Shown here: in pieces, positions 1 through 14,800 of the stretch | Numbering within the stretch: position 1 is the first letter of the stretch | Layout: every line of letters starts with the position of its first letter | From: Galbula dea | Lineage: Eukaryota > Chordata > Aves > Piciformes > Galbulidae | Length of the DNA: 64,000 nucleotides | Assembly: GCA_013399015.1 (NCBI GenBank) | Contig: VWZX01010273.1 | Coordinates: 3,195,944 to 3,259,943 of the forward strand | Direction of reading: 5' to 3' | The notes under the pieces: model-generated | The model's input: the letters and a program-made list of their open reading frames with translations, nothing else | The model's database searches: none | What the model was told of the DNA's origin: nothing | Made by a program: the position numbers and the translations under genes

Positions 1-3000
1 CAAATGTATTAAGCTACTGGTAAGATGAATACTATTGCATAAAAACCCCTTATCTCTGAAAGCATAGGGACAATAAGAGCATTCAGTCTGTGAAGAAATA
101 GAAGGCATCTTGTTTTATACAAAATTCAGTTTTGATTTTTAAAAGGACTTTCAGCTCAATTTCATTGCATTAAAGCAAGAAGTTGAGAAGCTATGATTTT
201 GAATTTAAAGAAATCCCATGTTTGATAAAGCTTGCTTAAATGTCGAGAAGACTGCTCACTAGCCTGTTAAATAACTGTGTGACTCATACACTGAAAAACA
301 GATCACATCATACAAACCATGAAAGAACCTTTGTGTCTCAGATTTGCAGCCCTATGGGGTTATGGCTATCATAGTTTAACTGTCTTTTTGCTACATATTG
401 TATCAGCTGTTTATATTTTTGTTTCTTTTCCATCATGCTTCAAAACTTAATACAGATGTCTACAGTGTATGGATTTTGTTTTGCATTAACACAATGCAGT
501 ACTGCACTTCTGGTAAATTGATGTAGGCCTCTAGGCCGTGACTGCTTTTTTGTTGTTTTATACTGACAGATCTGTTTACCTATAGCCAGATAAAAAGATT
601 CAAATTAGCATATTTCAACTACAAAGATTTATTTATCTTCAATTAGTTTTAACCATATTCAAGAAAACTTATAATTTTGTTGTGTTGCTGGGAAGGTAGA
701 AACATATGCAAGGGAAGTCAAAAAGCAACTCGATGAGTAAATCACTGTTTGACTTGGACCTTCAAGGAACAATTCTGTATCATACAAAACAATTTTAAAC
801 ACACATTTTTGTAAAAGATCACAAAGTATTTATTCGAAACAAGTTCTTAATGCTTTCAGCTCCATAAGATTCTTTAGTACGCTCCTGTTTACATAGGGAA
901 TCCTTCAGTACTACAAACAAGATTCTGAGTCTTCACTATCTTGTACCCAGGCCCCTACTATCTGTCAGAAAATATGCTTAGGATAGTGACAGTACGGGAA
1001 GCATGTTTTGGAACAGTAGCCCAAATAGCTATAATGACCTCTTGCAAGGTTAAGACTCAAAATTGAAGAAATTCCAAACTCCAGGTTGCTCTGGCAACCC
1101 TGTGTGAGGAATGAGTAGACAGTACTGCACATGCACAATCAACATGCAAGTTGCAAGGATTTTCACATGCTTTTAAAACACAGATCAAAACTGCACCTGA
1201 ACAGTTATGCAAAGTCTTCACACATGCTAGAGCTTTCAAGTTAAGTCCAAACAAAATATAGTATCCAACAGCTGTAATGGTTATTCAAGTGTGCACAGTT
1301 TGTGACTCCATGTCTTAGATATTGTTAAGAAACTTAAAAGAAAGACTACAGATAGCTGATGTGAAAAATTATTGTTTAAATAATGACAGTGAGCTGCTAT
1401 ATTTTAAAAGTTTTAAAAGATTTAAAATTATTATAAATCTGTTATCGTTAATAACACCTAAGGAATTAACTAATTGGCTTTTCTGACACTGATTATCTGA
1501 AGTTAAGTGTCAGCACCTAAGAGGCTGTAAGAACTGGTGTAAAACAAATGTTGAACAACAAATTATAAACCATAAATATTTGTTTTAAGTTTTTACATTT
1601 CCTCCTTTAATATCCAGGATGGTTGAAGGTCACCATCGTTTTTACCCCTCACAACATTCTTGATATATAATTTACTGGAAGCGTTATGACAGGAAGTTAT
1701 GACATATTTCACTATCAAAGACATGATTTCAAATAAATATTTAATTTCCTTTTTCATATCTCTGTTGCTATAAGATCTATGACTAAGTATGCTCTAGCTA
1801 ATGGTTTCAAAAAGCCACAATAGGACAATTTCACAAATGCTCACCTTAATGCACAGCAGTAGCAAAACCAAATTCTGTAGATACATTATTTCTTTTGTTC
1901 AGAAAACCCCTGAATTATTGATATGAGAACAGAAAATACAAAGGAAATACACTAATCATAACTGAAGCACAGCCTATTAATACAATTACAATTTTAGAAC
2001 ATAGAAAACCACTGCAGCTGTTGCTGTTTAATTACTCTGATCTATAACCAAAGAAATTGCTCATTATTTAAATTACTGCTTCTCTCACCATTATTTCAAC
2101 TGTAGTCTGTATCAGTTTAGCACTCTAAAATGAAACTCTACAAAGATCTTTGTTTTACATTTATAAAAAGCTGTATACCTTTACAATAGAAACTAAATTT
2201 TGAACTTGAAAACACTGTGAAACTTGAATAGGACATAATTGACAAAAATATAAAGCCATCTGGAAGTGCACAAATTGAAAAGAAAAAATAGAAACTATTC
2301 TCTAGTCATTCCACGCAATCACAAAAGGTTCATACTGCCCATTAGCTGCATGTCACCAGCAGGTATTTCAAATAAGATCCACTTGCCCCTTCAACACACA
2401 CTACAAAAAGTAGGATTAAGTGCTCTCTCTCTGGTCTGGATAATTTCAATCCCTTATGAGAGTTGTCTATCTTCCTTGCTTAAAGCACTGTGAGACTGGT
2501 CCTTACATTCTAAATGAATCCTGTGTTGACATACATGATTATCCATGGGTCTAAAGGATGTGGTCATGGGGAAATACTTTTATTTCCTATTATTTATGAA
2601 GAAACTCAGTGAAAGCCACATTCCACAAAAACTAAAATTCATCCAAAAGGTTTCAAATGAGAGTGTTTTTGTGCATTCCTAGTTCTAATCACTTAACTAG
2701 AGGTGACTCGGTAATCTAACGTCGAGTAACACAGCGTCGCTCTGGAACTTAAACTCCACTGTTTTCATAGTAAAATTAAGATGGGGCAGAACAATAAAAG
2801 AAATAAAAGAAGGAAAAAAACCCAACCAACCAACTAACACACACACCCACACAGCCAAAAAACATTACCAGCTCCCCTGCCCCCAACTGGTCCTACTTCA
2901 AATACTGGGAAACAGTCTCATGAGGAAAATAGATTAAACTTTGAATGAAATCTTGTTCATCTCAAGTGTAATTTCCTCTAAAGTTCCCTTTTTTGAGCAA

Positions 3001-5302
3001 GGGTGTGGGAAGTGGTTGGGTTTACAGCACACAGCCAAAGCAATGAACTGAATACAAGCATTCTGCCACCTCAAGTTAAGGGAATTTAAATATGTATAAT
3101 TCTTGGACAAACTCTTGGGCAAGTTTTAAAATTATTTATATTTTCAAAACTTTCAGTACTAATACTGAAATATCAGTACACACCCATGTGATAATACACT
3201 TAAGTTTAAGTTTCTCATTACTTTTCAATAAGGGATGACTGCAGGAGCTGCAGTTAAAAGGAAACTTAATAATTACACTAACTACTTGGTGATTTTGATG
3301 AGACTCTGGAGTTGCAGCAGATTACAATATTGTGACAAGAGTTTTAGATCTTACAGTTATGGTCATTACTCACAAAAGGAAGTAACAGATTTCCAGATTG
3401 TTGATAGAGAGAAGTAGTTTATTTAAGAGTAAAATCAATTTTTTAAAAAATTTATTAGGATATTTTGTAAAAAACCCCACTAAAATCTATAGTCCTATAA
3501 AAAACCACATTTTAATAAATGGGTACAAGTGGAATAAAAGGGAAAGTAATGACTTGGTCAAACTTCAGAGGGAAGCAATGCCAAAGCCATGCACCTCAAA
3601 TAGAGAATTCATAGACAAATCTGACATATGGCTGCTTTCTTTAGAGAAAGCCTCTGTTTGGAGTGCAAGTCATTCAAGCTAATGGATAAGTCATGTTCAC
3701 TGACAATCACATTAGGCCTTTTTGCTATTTTAGTCAAATAAGGCTAATCATTTAGCATGCCTAATTTATATAGCTATGAGGGTAGGTTATCAGTACAGAT
3801 GTACTGAAGCATAAAAGACTTGAGAACATTGACCTATCTGTCAAATTTGATCAAGCCCAACGAGATTCAATTTGTTAATCTTGCTTCACAATCCTACCCT
3901 CATGCACTCTAAACACTAATACATTTTGTACTGCATTGAGATGCACAGTCTACTGAGACATTTATTTGGATTAATCAGAATCATGTATGAACTAAGTGAA
4001 CATTTAGTGTAAGGCCAGGAGTTTTAAAATTAGAGGGCTAAAAGTAGGACTGCAAATCTGCAAATAATTGCAATATGTATTTGCATGCCTAGTTTTTACC
4101 TTAAAGTACAAGTCCACAATCTATTAATTTAATAAGCTAGTAAAAGAAATCAGGAGTGTTTTCTCAGTAAGGAGAGAGAATGTTGGTTTTGCATGTGTAT
4201 ACATACACACATCTATGCAGAGCTTCAAAAATTAACCAATGCAAGTTACGCATCTCTGGACCTCTCACTTGTCTAAAATAGGGATTAATGTTCATTTTGT
4301 GCCTGAAGCAAAGGTTTCTGAGGACAAGAGAAAAAGATAGGTCTCCTAGTATTCACTCGGGTCTCATTCTAAAGGAAGAATCTTTTTCACCAGCTATGTA
4401 AGCTTCTAGCAGTCATGGAGTTTAGCCTCGGTCTTTGAATCCAGTGCTGCCTAGAGGTTTCCACAGAACGTGGATATAGTGAACTAAAATAGCACAAGCT
4501 CCAAACAGCTGATTTTTTTTTTCTGTTTCTAGTCTACTCTAAGGGCAGCTATGTTTGCACAGATTATTTGTTCAATATTTGCAGAATAGGGTATATATAA
4601 ATCTGAAATCTGCAGGTAGAAAACTCTTAGTCGTGATTTGTTCCATGACAGTTGTTCTGAAGATGTTTCCTATCTTATTTGTTCTCTCATCATGCAGGAC
4701 AAGAGAAAATCCCTGTTTTCCAGTCCATGCCAAAATTGCATACAGAAGCTTACTGGATTGAATTACAGACAATTAAACTTGAATAATTACTATGCTCCTC
4801 AATTTGAGATTAATTGGGATAACAACTGTATCCAAGTATAGCTCCAGCAGATATATTTGGTCCTTCAATCATTCAAGAAACTCTTCTGGAACATATAGCA
4901 CATTAGCTAGAGAAGAATGACCAGAAAATTCTTGACCTGTCTTAAAACATACAATATGCAATGGTTACCACATGAATTAGGATGTGTTCACATTATCACA
5001 TTGCATTAGAGCAAAGTAAATCTTTCTTACTTCAATATTCACATGTCTGAGGTGGAATTGCAGATTTTCTTTATTTTACTTTAAATTTTCTTCACATAAC
5101 TGTTGAACCTTAGAAATCTGTGTGCTACAGAGAACTTGACAAATTGAGAATAATAATTTCAAAGAAAAAAAAAATTTAAAAAATCAACCAACCAAATCAC
5201 AACAAAAAAATCCAACCAAAAAACCAACCCAGGAAAATTGCATGAGGGAAGAAGACAGTTAAATCTCAAACTAGTATGGTGTAAAATAAAGCACTGTTAT
5301 AC
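1..5302 (-). other. PPFIBP2: PPFIBP2 intron following the first coding exon (partial)
   Basis: This is AT-rich DNA with stops in every frame, downstream on the minus strand of the PPFIBP2 exon at 5303-5400. I looked on the minus strand for the next liprin-beta coding exon and found nothing like it, so the intron runs past the left edge of the window. The only recognisable content is low-complexity sequence: an A/C-rich tract at about 2808-2862 and another at about 5161-5235. The short open frames here show no family resemblance and look like chance. Confidence 0.7.
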
Positions 5303-5366
5303 CTGCAATGATGTCATCCATCTGCTCCAAAGCCGCTTCCAGCATATGACTAGCATCAGAAGCCAT
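5303..5366 (-). CDS. PPFIBP2: Liprin-beta-2, first coding exon (partial gene)
   Basis: Read on the minus strand, the frame begins MASDASHMLEAALEQMD and continues DIIA, ending with the first base of a split glycine codon. This is the highly conserved N-terminus of liprin-beta proteins. MASDASH followed by LEAALEQMD fits PPFIBP2 better than PPFIBP1, which begins MMSDASDML. Liprin-betas are cytoplasmic scaffold proteins with an N-terminal coiled coil and C-terminal SAM domains; they bind liprin-alphas and act at cell adhesion and presynaptic sites. Only 21 codons are inside the window. The splice donor is CAG|GTATAA (GT at 5302-5301). Two ATGs lie in tandem, at 5369-5367 and 5366-5364. I chose the second because it matches the family start and has A at -3 and G at +4. 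Placement next to OLFML1 matches the human gene order. Confidence 0.9.
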
Positions 5367-5400
5367 CATCTGTGATTTCTTCAGACCTTTATTCTTTCTA
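5367..5400 (-). other. PPFIBP2: PPFIBP2 5' UTR part of the first coding exon
   Basis: This is the rest of the exon upstream of the chosen start. The acceptor is a clean pyrimidine-rich GTCTTTTCAG (AG at 5402-5401), so the exon begins at 5400. The frame stays open up to the acceptor (RKNKGLKKSQ, then a second Met), so an N-terminal extension cannot be excluded from sequence alone. The family start argues against one. Confidence 0.75.
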
Positions 5401-6779
5401 CTGAAAAGACAGATGAAACCACATGGATTATACTAGACTAGACCTGATAGAAAAATCTGTTTCACTGTTATATTATCAATTAAGCCTCAGAACCAAAAGT
5501 CCACACTAGCAAAAATACAGCCTAGTAATAGGAAAGCTAGGAAGATTGTTCCTGTTCTTGATAGATGACTTGGGATTTCTGAGGTTTTCATTCATTGTTG
5601 GGTTTTTTTCTTTGTTTTTAAAAAAGGAGATTTTACTAAAATACGGAAACACAAATAGAAACAAACCCAAACAATCTCAAATACTGGAAGCCCGAGATTC
5701 CCCTACCTCTCATCCTTAACAATGGATTCCTAGATTCAAACTTCAGTACCTTTCAACCTTTTGCACAGTGGGGGAAGAGAGGATTGAAGAGGCTTCAATG
5801 AAGGAATGAACACATGGTGAAATATATGCTTAACCTATAAGCAGAACTCTGTAGGACCTCTGCTTTTTGATTTCTGTCTTATCAGTAAAGACAATTCTGA
5901 AATCACTTTTACTCCTCCTTTCTATACCACCATTTAATCTTTCTACCATTTGTTTCATGACACTGAAAATACAGTTCTTTCAGTGCCAATAACCAAAAAG
6001 CCCCAAGTGTAAAGTTTATGAAGTTACTGCTGTCTTTAAAACTGGATTAAAGATATTCATGTTACCATCTGACATTACGGATAATAAACAAAATGTTCCA
6101 AAATTAGACTCTACTTGTGAGTTGCTGTTGCTAGACTTTCAGTGGAGTGGCAGTCACTATTGTCAACAGATGACATTTCAAAGGGGAAAAGAATCTGCTC
6201 TGTCTGTTTCATTGCCTGTGAGAAAATTCTCTCTGAAATAAGACCCTTTTGCTCACCACTTCATCACTGAAGTATGAAACCAGTAACCACACAGCGACGA
6301 ACAGGGATCATACTTATGCATAATTTTTTCAGTAGCTTAACACACAATTCAAAATACTGACAAAATTTTTAAAGGGTCATAGAATTTTGATCTCTCTTCC
6401 ATGGACTGCACAGTTCAGTCTCTTAACAGTCTTCTGACACAGTAAGTTTTTAAATTTGTGATTCAAAACTGTTCAATTTTTCCAGCTTTCTAAGAGGCAC
6501 AAAAGATACCAGTCTGACAACGGCTAGAGATACACTTCAAGTGATGCAGGTTGTAGGTATATGTATCAGCAATGCTCACATGCTTGTGATGTTGATTACT
6601 CCAATGCCATTGACATTTCACTAATCTGTATTTACCACGCAATTAGTCATGCTGAAAATTCAATTATTTTGAATTTAAGTAAATATTACAATAATCTCTA
6701 ATAGCAATTCACATAGATGAAAATATTTTCATACTGTGCTTATTAGTGACAGTTCAGACACTGGCCACCATGACCAATT

Positions 6780-7085
6780 TGTCCTGGTTTGAGTTAGAAT
6801 AGAACTAATTCTGTTCAGTGATTTTACTTTTCAGCTCAGTCTGTTCATTTGCTGAAATTAGCAGCATGTTTTTGCAGACAGTTCTGCTTCTAGTAGTGAT
6901 GCCACTTGCTGTTTAGAGTTAGTACCAAGGATTGGTATGGAGACCAAGGTCCTGTGTACCAAGGTAAAAGGTCACACCTGTAGGGAGGAGCAGGCAGGAC
7001 AGATTACCCTAAAATCACCAACTAAATGTTCCATTCCACATATGTTGTGTTCAGTATAAAGCTGAGGAATCATGAGAGTTAAGAG
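6780..7085 (+). mobile_element. Decayed ERVL-type solo LTR fragment
   Basis: The segment opens with TGTCCTGGTTT followed by a diverged form of the GAGTTAGAATAGA region. It carries an internal GGTCACACCTGTAGGGAGGAGC block and then TTCCATTCCACATATG followed by TCAGTATAAAGCTGAGG. In order and spacing these match the start, the ATTCCATACCATGTGACGTC-like segment and the TATA-like AGTATATAAACTGGGG segment of avian ERVL-class LTRs as I remember them. The 3' half of the LTR is missing or unrecognisable. No internal viral coding sequence lies beside it, so it is a degraded solo LTR or fragment. Family assignment is from memory of the consensus and is tentative. Confidence 0.55.
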
Positions 7086-8740
7086 GATAAAGTCAGCTTT
7101 AAAACAAAAACTTACTCAGAAATCTCTCTAGAAGTACATTTAAGGCTGAATCCAAATTACTGCATCAAAAGAAATGTTCAATCTCAGTAATAAGCCCAGT
7201 GCAATGGAAAATTTTTACTGACAAGTCAAAATTGTTTCCTATTCATACAAACTAAGAAGCCTGAGATACAGACTTTACTCCATGGTGCTGATGAAACATA
7301 CACAAAGAAGGCTAATTTATTAGTTAAGTTCTGTGTTATCAGTGAAGTGTGTACCCTACATCCATTCTAGTCAATATATATGACACCACTATCTAGAGGG
7401 ACAGATGCAGGAATAAGAGTCAGAAACTATTATGTTCTAATTTGAGCTCTGTCATTTATAGCTAGTTGAAACGGATAAGCAATTATTTAACTTCAGATCA
7501 AATTGATCTGAAGAGCAATATGAGAATGCCTTATCAGAAAACAGAAGAAAAATCTTTAGTGTCACTCATGGCAAAGATTAATGTAAATGAATGGTTTGGT
7601 TTGGTTTTTCCATTGCTATAGAAATAACAATTTAAGTATGAACAGTGCTTAATGTAACTGAATTTTGCCAAAATGCATCTGACAAATATTTCATTTATTG
7701 ATATTAGAAATAATGCAAATTGTGCTCAGAACAATCTGGAAAGTCACTGTCAGTTGACATAAGCTTAAAATTTCAAAATACTTATACATGTGAACTTCAT
7801 AGACACTCCTGAATCTGTTGCTCCTATTTGTTGATTTTGATAGATTTTCACCTTCTTTTGTCACATTTACCTGCCAGCAGCTTAGTAGATTCACTAAATA
7901 CTTTAGAGTTACCCAATTCTCAACTACAATGTGCTTCCTTCCTTGTGATATTTCCCCTCGTTCAAAGCAACCATAACATTGGTAATAGTCAACCTCAGTG
8001 AAAGGAAATCCACCTACAATAAGCAGCTGCCAAAAAGGTACCTTGGCTACCTTGCTCCTTTAGCAGATGTGGCCACCAGCCACTTCCTCCGAAATCTGTG
8101 GCTATTAGCTGTGTTGGCAAATTAGGACAACATACTGGCTCAAAATTAGAAGGGAGAAAAATAGTGAAAAAATACTAAAAATAGCACAGTTTCTATTGCT
8201 AGTTTAGACTGAATGTTTATTTGTGCTGTAAGCTACTGCTCCACTTAAAGCAGTTAGAGCAATACACAGTTGTTACCAAAAAGAAATGCAGGACTAACAT
8301 TTCCTCTAAACATAAACTAGTATTTGACCATCTGTAGTAAAAAGTGTACAGAAAATGCTGATATATTGCATTACAAACTTGAAATTTTACTTATGGAAAA
8401 ACCTTCAAGCAAGACCTTGACACAAACCAGAAAGTTTTGTTGAAAAATACCACCAGAACTGTCTTATATCTCCTCGTAGCCTCCACACTCTGCCCATTTT
8501 CTCACTTGGATCCACAGTGTATTTGCTGCTTAACTGCATTAAGCTACAGTAAAACCTGCTGATCAAACAAGTTATTAATAAAAGCAATGTTCCTTGCTCT
8601 GCAGCAATAATGTAATATTACTTGCTTGACATCTTTTTCTAGACAGACCTGTTGCTTCTGCTTCAGGCAAGTCTTACTTTCCCAGACACTCCCTTCTTAT
8701 AGTTTGACTGTTCTGAGCAATACTATGAAAATAGCTTGCT

Positions 8741-8812
8741 AGAATCATAGAATTATCAGGGTTGGAAGGGACCTCAGAGGTCATCTAGTCCAACCCCCCT
8801 ACAGTGAGTAGG
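8741..8812 (-). mobile_element. CR1 LINE, truncated 3' end
   Basis: On the plus strand this reads AATCATAGAATTATCAGGG, then TTGGAAGGGACCTCAGAGG and TCATCTAGTCCAACCCCC. That is the reverse complement of the conserved CR1 3' end, which runs from GGTTGGACTAGATGACCT to an ATTCTATG repeat. It is a heavily 5'-truncated copy with no coding sequence, lying in the PPFIBP2 intron. Confidence 0.93.
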
Positions 8813-11800
8813 CAGTGAGTAGATCTCATGCTTTCAGTCACCATTTCAGATCTAGTTCTATAGAAATATCTGCAATTGTGGATTCTTTTTTTGTTATTTA
8901 ATAACAACAAGACAGCTGTATGAATCCCAAGACATTGCTGAGTGCCTCAAACAGGATCCATCTATTTGCTGGCATTTTAAGGCAATCTCTTTTATGGTTT
9001 TCATTCCTGAATGACAACAACAGATGCAGAACACCATGATTTATCTACCCACACAAAAATATACATGTATTTTGAAAAATAAGTTTTTTCAGCTTTGGTA
9101 AGGACTGAACAAAAACTATCTCTAACAAAACAGTACAACCTTTAAAATTAGCAAATTCTGACCTTCAGTATTAATTTAAATACCAACAAAATACAAGAAC
9201 CAATCTACTCACCTTTTCAGGTCCCCAAGAATAATTTTTTTGCTTAATCTGTAAAAACTCCTCCCTATTAATAGCCAAAGTTTTACTGTTAAGCAGACAT
9301 AGGTCTAAATTATAATTGTCCCTTCTAAGCCACACACTCATACTAATTTAGAGCCCAACCCACAGAAAAAGGTATTGCAACCCCATTTGTTGTAACTACC
9401 TAAGTAGTAAGATCTTCCAGGAAGTGCAGACAGAGCAAACTGGTCTGAACACCCTAAATTTATTTTGCTCAGCTAGCTTTACTCTATAAATCCTAATCTG
9501 AGATTTACATTACAAATAAAATGTAAAATATCTAGTAGAATTATTGTGCTTAGAGCTAATAACCCTTGCAAATTTCTTAACCTAATTTCTTTATGTAAAA
9601 CTATGGCTTCCTGTGTCCAAAAAGAACACAATATTTAACAGACATATTCGTTATGAGCAAGACATTCTTCAGAATTATGAAAAGCCTTAATTAGATTGGA
9701 ATCTTTCACGGCTACTTTGAAGCAGCAGCTGCCCAGAGATAAGAATGTGAACATGTAGGTGACTTACAAGTCTGATGTGTTTTTCCAAGGTTGCCTTTAA
9801 TAATGAGGTTGCCAACTTTATCAGTTATGGAAAGTGGTGCGGTTTTTGACAAAAATTCTTGAAATCCAGATCTTAATATCAATGGGGTTTGGGTGGCCTA
9901 CAAATTCCTCTTACATTTAGAAGATCTGGCTAATAATTAAATACTATCATCTTTTCTTCTGGGATGAATAAATACATGGTTGTGAACTGTTTATAGATTC
10001 AAAGTCAAGGATCATATTGCTTTATACTTAATGATATAATAAAATATCAAGTGGCTTGGGTAAGCTTCAGAAGTCCTCCATGCTTTTTTTCAGCTGCAAG
10101 CCAACTCCTGAGCTGGAATGAACAATTGTGCACAATTTCCACCTCTGCCACTTCCCACCTTGCTTCTCCTCCAGTCACATGTTGTATTTACTGTGCCCAG
10201 TCACCCCACAGGAACACAACTTGCTGATTCAAATCTACAACCTGGCTCAGCAGTTCTCATTACACCATCAAATACAAAAGTTATATATACATATCTGGAT
10301 CCTGGTGTTTAGGAACCTGGCATACCCCTTAGTCCTACATAACCATCCACAGCTGATGATCACTAGAATGACCATCTAAGGAAGATCACTTACACAACAT
10401 CCTCCAGGATAAATTCCAGTCAGGAATTCTATTCATCTGATTACAGCTTAAAATTAATTTATTTGTTAATATAGACACTACTTGCTCTATTTCCCCTTCA
10501 TATGCTTTACTGGAATAGGCAGAGAGGCAAATATGAATGCTTCCTTCATTGATTAACCTTTATGTAATAAAAAAAAGGAAACTATAGGGTTGGGGTTTTT
10601 TTTTTTTAAGAATAGCTAGAATGAGAAATTAAACAAAAATTTAAGCTAGAAGGTGTAAAGTTCCACACTAAGGGGGAGGGTGAAGCTCTAGAGAAAAATA
10701 TAGAATAGCCAAAATTGAACAAAGACCTTATACTAAACTATTTCACATAGATAGTAGAAGAACTGGTAAAATCTCTGGCCAACATGTTGCTTGGAGTCCT
10801 TACATGAAGGGGCATCCTTAGGTGAAGCACAGTACTAGTACCATACCTCCCTGATGAAAATGGGCTACCGAAACTCATTAACTAAATATGTTTAACTTAT
10901 GCAGGCAGCTAGGTATTACCCTGGCACTGTAAAACCACCATGTCTGTGTGCTGCTGATAAAAGTTAGAGTGACAAGCAGTAAGAACTATGCTGCTTTTAA
11001 ACATATTATACTAAATTTGATTTAAAATATGAAGGGAACAGAATGTAGTTAAATTTACTGCATTATGAAGTAGCAAAGCCAAAGCCAAATCCAAACATCT
11101 GTTTTCAAAAATAAACTCATTAAGTTTGCTAATATGAGTCTGAATTTCAATTTTGGGGGAAGGGAGGGAGAAGGAAAAAAGAAAACACCCTTAAAAATAT
11201 GCTAAATGATCTAACTGATATTTTATGATGCTTTAAGAACAAAAAATCACCACATAGTACTCCCCTACAGGACTCATGGATATTAAGTTACAGTTGCTAT
11301 TGGTACAATAACCGAATTTCCTGACTCATGTTTGTACAAAGTCTCATCCTTACATATAAAAGCTGACGGTGACAGAATGGCATGTGAGATTTCTTCAGCT
11401 CCTCTTTATAGCAGTTCTCTCAGCTGTGGAAAGCCCTTCATTCCTTTACTGTTGTTTTGAACATTGTTCATAAAAGCTTAAAAAAAAATTTCATAATTTA
11501 AATTGTTATCAAATATTTTAAGTTTTCTCTGTCACACACAGTATAAAGAGACAAACCACAAAGCAGTCTATTTCCCCCTGTATTCAATTCTCAATTTTTA
11601 CCTTTAGTTAGTTCAGGTTTTGCCTAGAAAATTCACCTAAACAGATGAACACACATTTTCATGTGGATATACCATAAAATATGAGTATATTTTGTATATC
11701 ACATACAAAGAGTTAAGAAAAACACTAATAGCTCCCCATTGGTTTGTAGATCCTCTGGCAGAGGAATAACATTCTGTCTTGTGCATGTGAAGATACCAAA

Positions 11801-14800
11801 CTTTTCTCTTTGATCAGCATGAAAATAGACAGCTCCTTCCCCTCAGCAGCTTTGGGTTACACAGCTTGCAAAATACTAGTAATGTTCTTAACAATCTTGC
11901 TTTACAGGTTATCAAATCAGAGTTTAAAATCCAGGTCATGCTTACAGTCCTTTAAACCACTACATTGTAACTTGACAGTTACACGGTGTAAACATGAAAT
12001 CCGCAAATTGACCTAGACTGGCAACAGTGTCACAAGGATTTACTTTTTATGTTTCTTTCAGAAAGCAATTATCTTTTTAACTTAACTTCTTTGTTCTCTG
12101 TATCAGTGAATTGCCAAATAAGAGCAAAGTGCTGTTGGGAAATGGTTTTATAGCAAATAAACACATGAAGATGAAGGGAAACAAAAGAAGTTACTGTAAT
12201 GTTACAAGGTCACAAGAAACATGAAATCAAAATATGGTGTTAAAACATACAGGCAGAGACACCTAGCTACAAAAAATATTTTGTTGCTTAACCTGCATCT
12301 ATTTAAAACAACTACTATGAAATACTGTAAAGGAGTGGTAGGAGAAAATCAAGCTGTCACAGTTTGTCAAGGATGTGGTACCTCCTCAGAGCTGATGCTT
12401 AGACAAAGTTAAAGAACAGATTATCCAAAGGTGGGAGTCTCAGTTTCTTTAGCTCTTCAAACTAACAGGTGAGTCGATAGCACAGAACAGGCAAAAGCAA
12501 ATTGAGGAAAATTTAGAGAACTTAAAATAGTTCACAGCTTAAACTTCCCAGTTTTCAAGGGATGAAGTTACTGAAACAAAATTATTTCATATGCATCTAC
12601 TGAGCTCCACTAAGTGATCAAGCATGCTTCCAAAAGCAGCCATTGCTGGCTAATGTTTATTCAGTAGCTTACAAGAATGAAAAGAGTTTATCTTAAGATG
12701 TTGAATTTCTGAACTCTGAGGATGAGGTGGCAAACTGTGATGTTAACTCCAAAGATTTACATGACGCAATTTCACTAACAGAAAGGTGAATTCTGAAGGT
12801 TCTTACCTATTGCCCTAAACAATGTCATCTTCTGTTGCATTACCATTTCTACACTATTAGATATTTCTGGAAATGCAGAAAAGCCTTGCTTGGCACAGTA
12901 TGCTGAATGACAATGTTTGTATCTATACTGTGTGATCATTATCACAAAACACTTTTTTTATGCATCATTTCTCTGCTTTGATAAACAGAAAATCCTCTGA
13001 ATCATACTATGGATGCCTACAGCGAAGGATGGCTTCATTCCATTCCTGTAAATATTGTTTTCAGGGGGAGGGAGGAAGGTGGTCCTTTGCTAATCTTACC
13101 AGGTCAAGGCCCTCATTTGTTTGAGCTGAAAGGTTCAAACAAACCCCTAGCTGTGGGGAAAGCAAACTAAGTTTCTGGTCTGTCTCTGAATAGACTAATA
13201 AGAATGAAAATATCATTTAGGGATAAGTGCTTTATAGGATTTTGTGGGAGTTAGTTTGTTTTGAACAGAGGCCAGAAAGAGGGAAACAGGAAACAAGTCA
13301 GGTAGATGAGCACTAGAAGCAGAGCTGCCATGAGGAGGGGTGGGGGGTGGGGAAGAAAAGAAAAAGAAAATGAGTTACTGTCTTTTGTTTTGTTTTGATT
13401 TTCCCATGTTTCACACTCATAGTGCATTCTCCCGCTACTTTCCCTCTGGCTCACTGACCCTATCAAAGTGTTTGGGGAAGGTGATTCTTAAGGTCTTCAC
13501 TCTTTTCAATCTGTTCCCTTCCCATTCTCCAGTCAAACATACTCTACCACATTGTCATGTTATTCTGCTTTAGAGCCTCCAGACAGTCTAGAGTAATGGA
13601 AAGACAATGCAACAACAGAATGACAGAGGTAATAGGGAGAAAGAATTTGAGAACGCAGAAGGTGCTTCTCTAGAATACATTGATCTCTCTGTTTATACAC
13701 ACACAGTCCACCCCAATCACTTTTCCACAGTTGGTACCACATTAAGGAAGACTAAGATCAGATACAGTAGGAGTGAGAGGAAGAGAGTGGTTATTATCCC
13801 ATCTCTACTTCTTTCTTCCTTCCCGTCCTCTCTGCTTCTAGTACAGTTCTCGTATGGATGAGGTGGCTGGGGTGAAATCAAGATGGCAGCAGCAGTGCCC
13901 TCTGCCACCATTCCTCTCATTCCTCAGCTTCTTGGGACAGGAGATGAAGGCAGCAAGAGAACACGGATGAACCAGGAGACATGCTCCCAGCCCAATTCCT
14001 ACCCTGCTTCAGCTACACAGATTAATCAGTTTCTTTCTGCCTCCTCCCTTTAAATTGGCACCTTCCATGAAGCACTGTCCCAGATGTAGTGCTACATGTT
14101 TTGCCAAGACATTTATTACCTGGCTTAGGTAAATAAAGCATTGATGCTTTCAAAAGTGAGGCTAACGTTATTTCAAAACGGTTCCAGGCATATCACATGT
14201 GTCTACAGCAGACAGAAACATCAGCAGTCAGTGGCAAGACTGATCTTGAGCTATCCCTCAGCTTAAATCATATTACTGGGGACTCAAAATTATTTTATAT
14301 GTTACAAATTATATTACAATTATTTTAAATATTATTTTCTCCTCATATTCAAGTACCAAGCTATACTTATCCAGGAGACAAATCTAAGGTTCTTTTGAGT
14401 TCTTTCTCTGCTCTAACTTACACTTTCCTTTAGGTTCAAGAGGCCTTTACAACTGCTTCTAGCTGGAAATATTAGCAATGAAGGGTAAATCCATAAGGTT
14501 TAAAACCAACCCATATTTGCTTAGGTTTGTCTCAATTTGTTCTTTCAGCTCTTCTAGTATGCTGAGTTCTACTGCAAGCATTTCTCCATCAGAAAAATAA
14601 AAGGAAATGTGAAGACTTACTGGTTTTAGCTGTTCCTACAGCAGATCCAAGTTAAAGTCAGGAACACAAAATAAACTAATACACCTGGAACACTGAAATT
14701 CAGCCTTTGCTCTCCCATCTACTCTTTCCACATTTCCATACAGAATGGAGTCCTATATACACCTTTTCACATATTCCTGCTAAAAAACCAAACCAAACCA

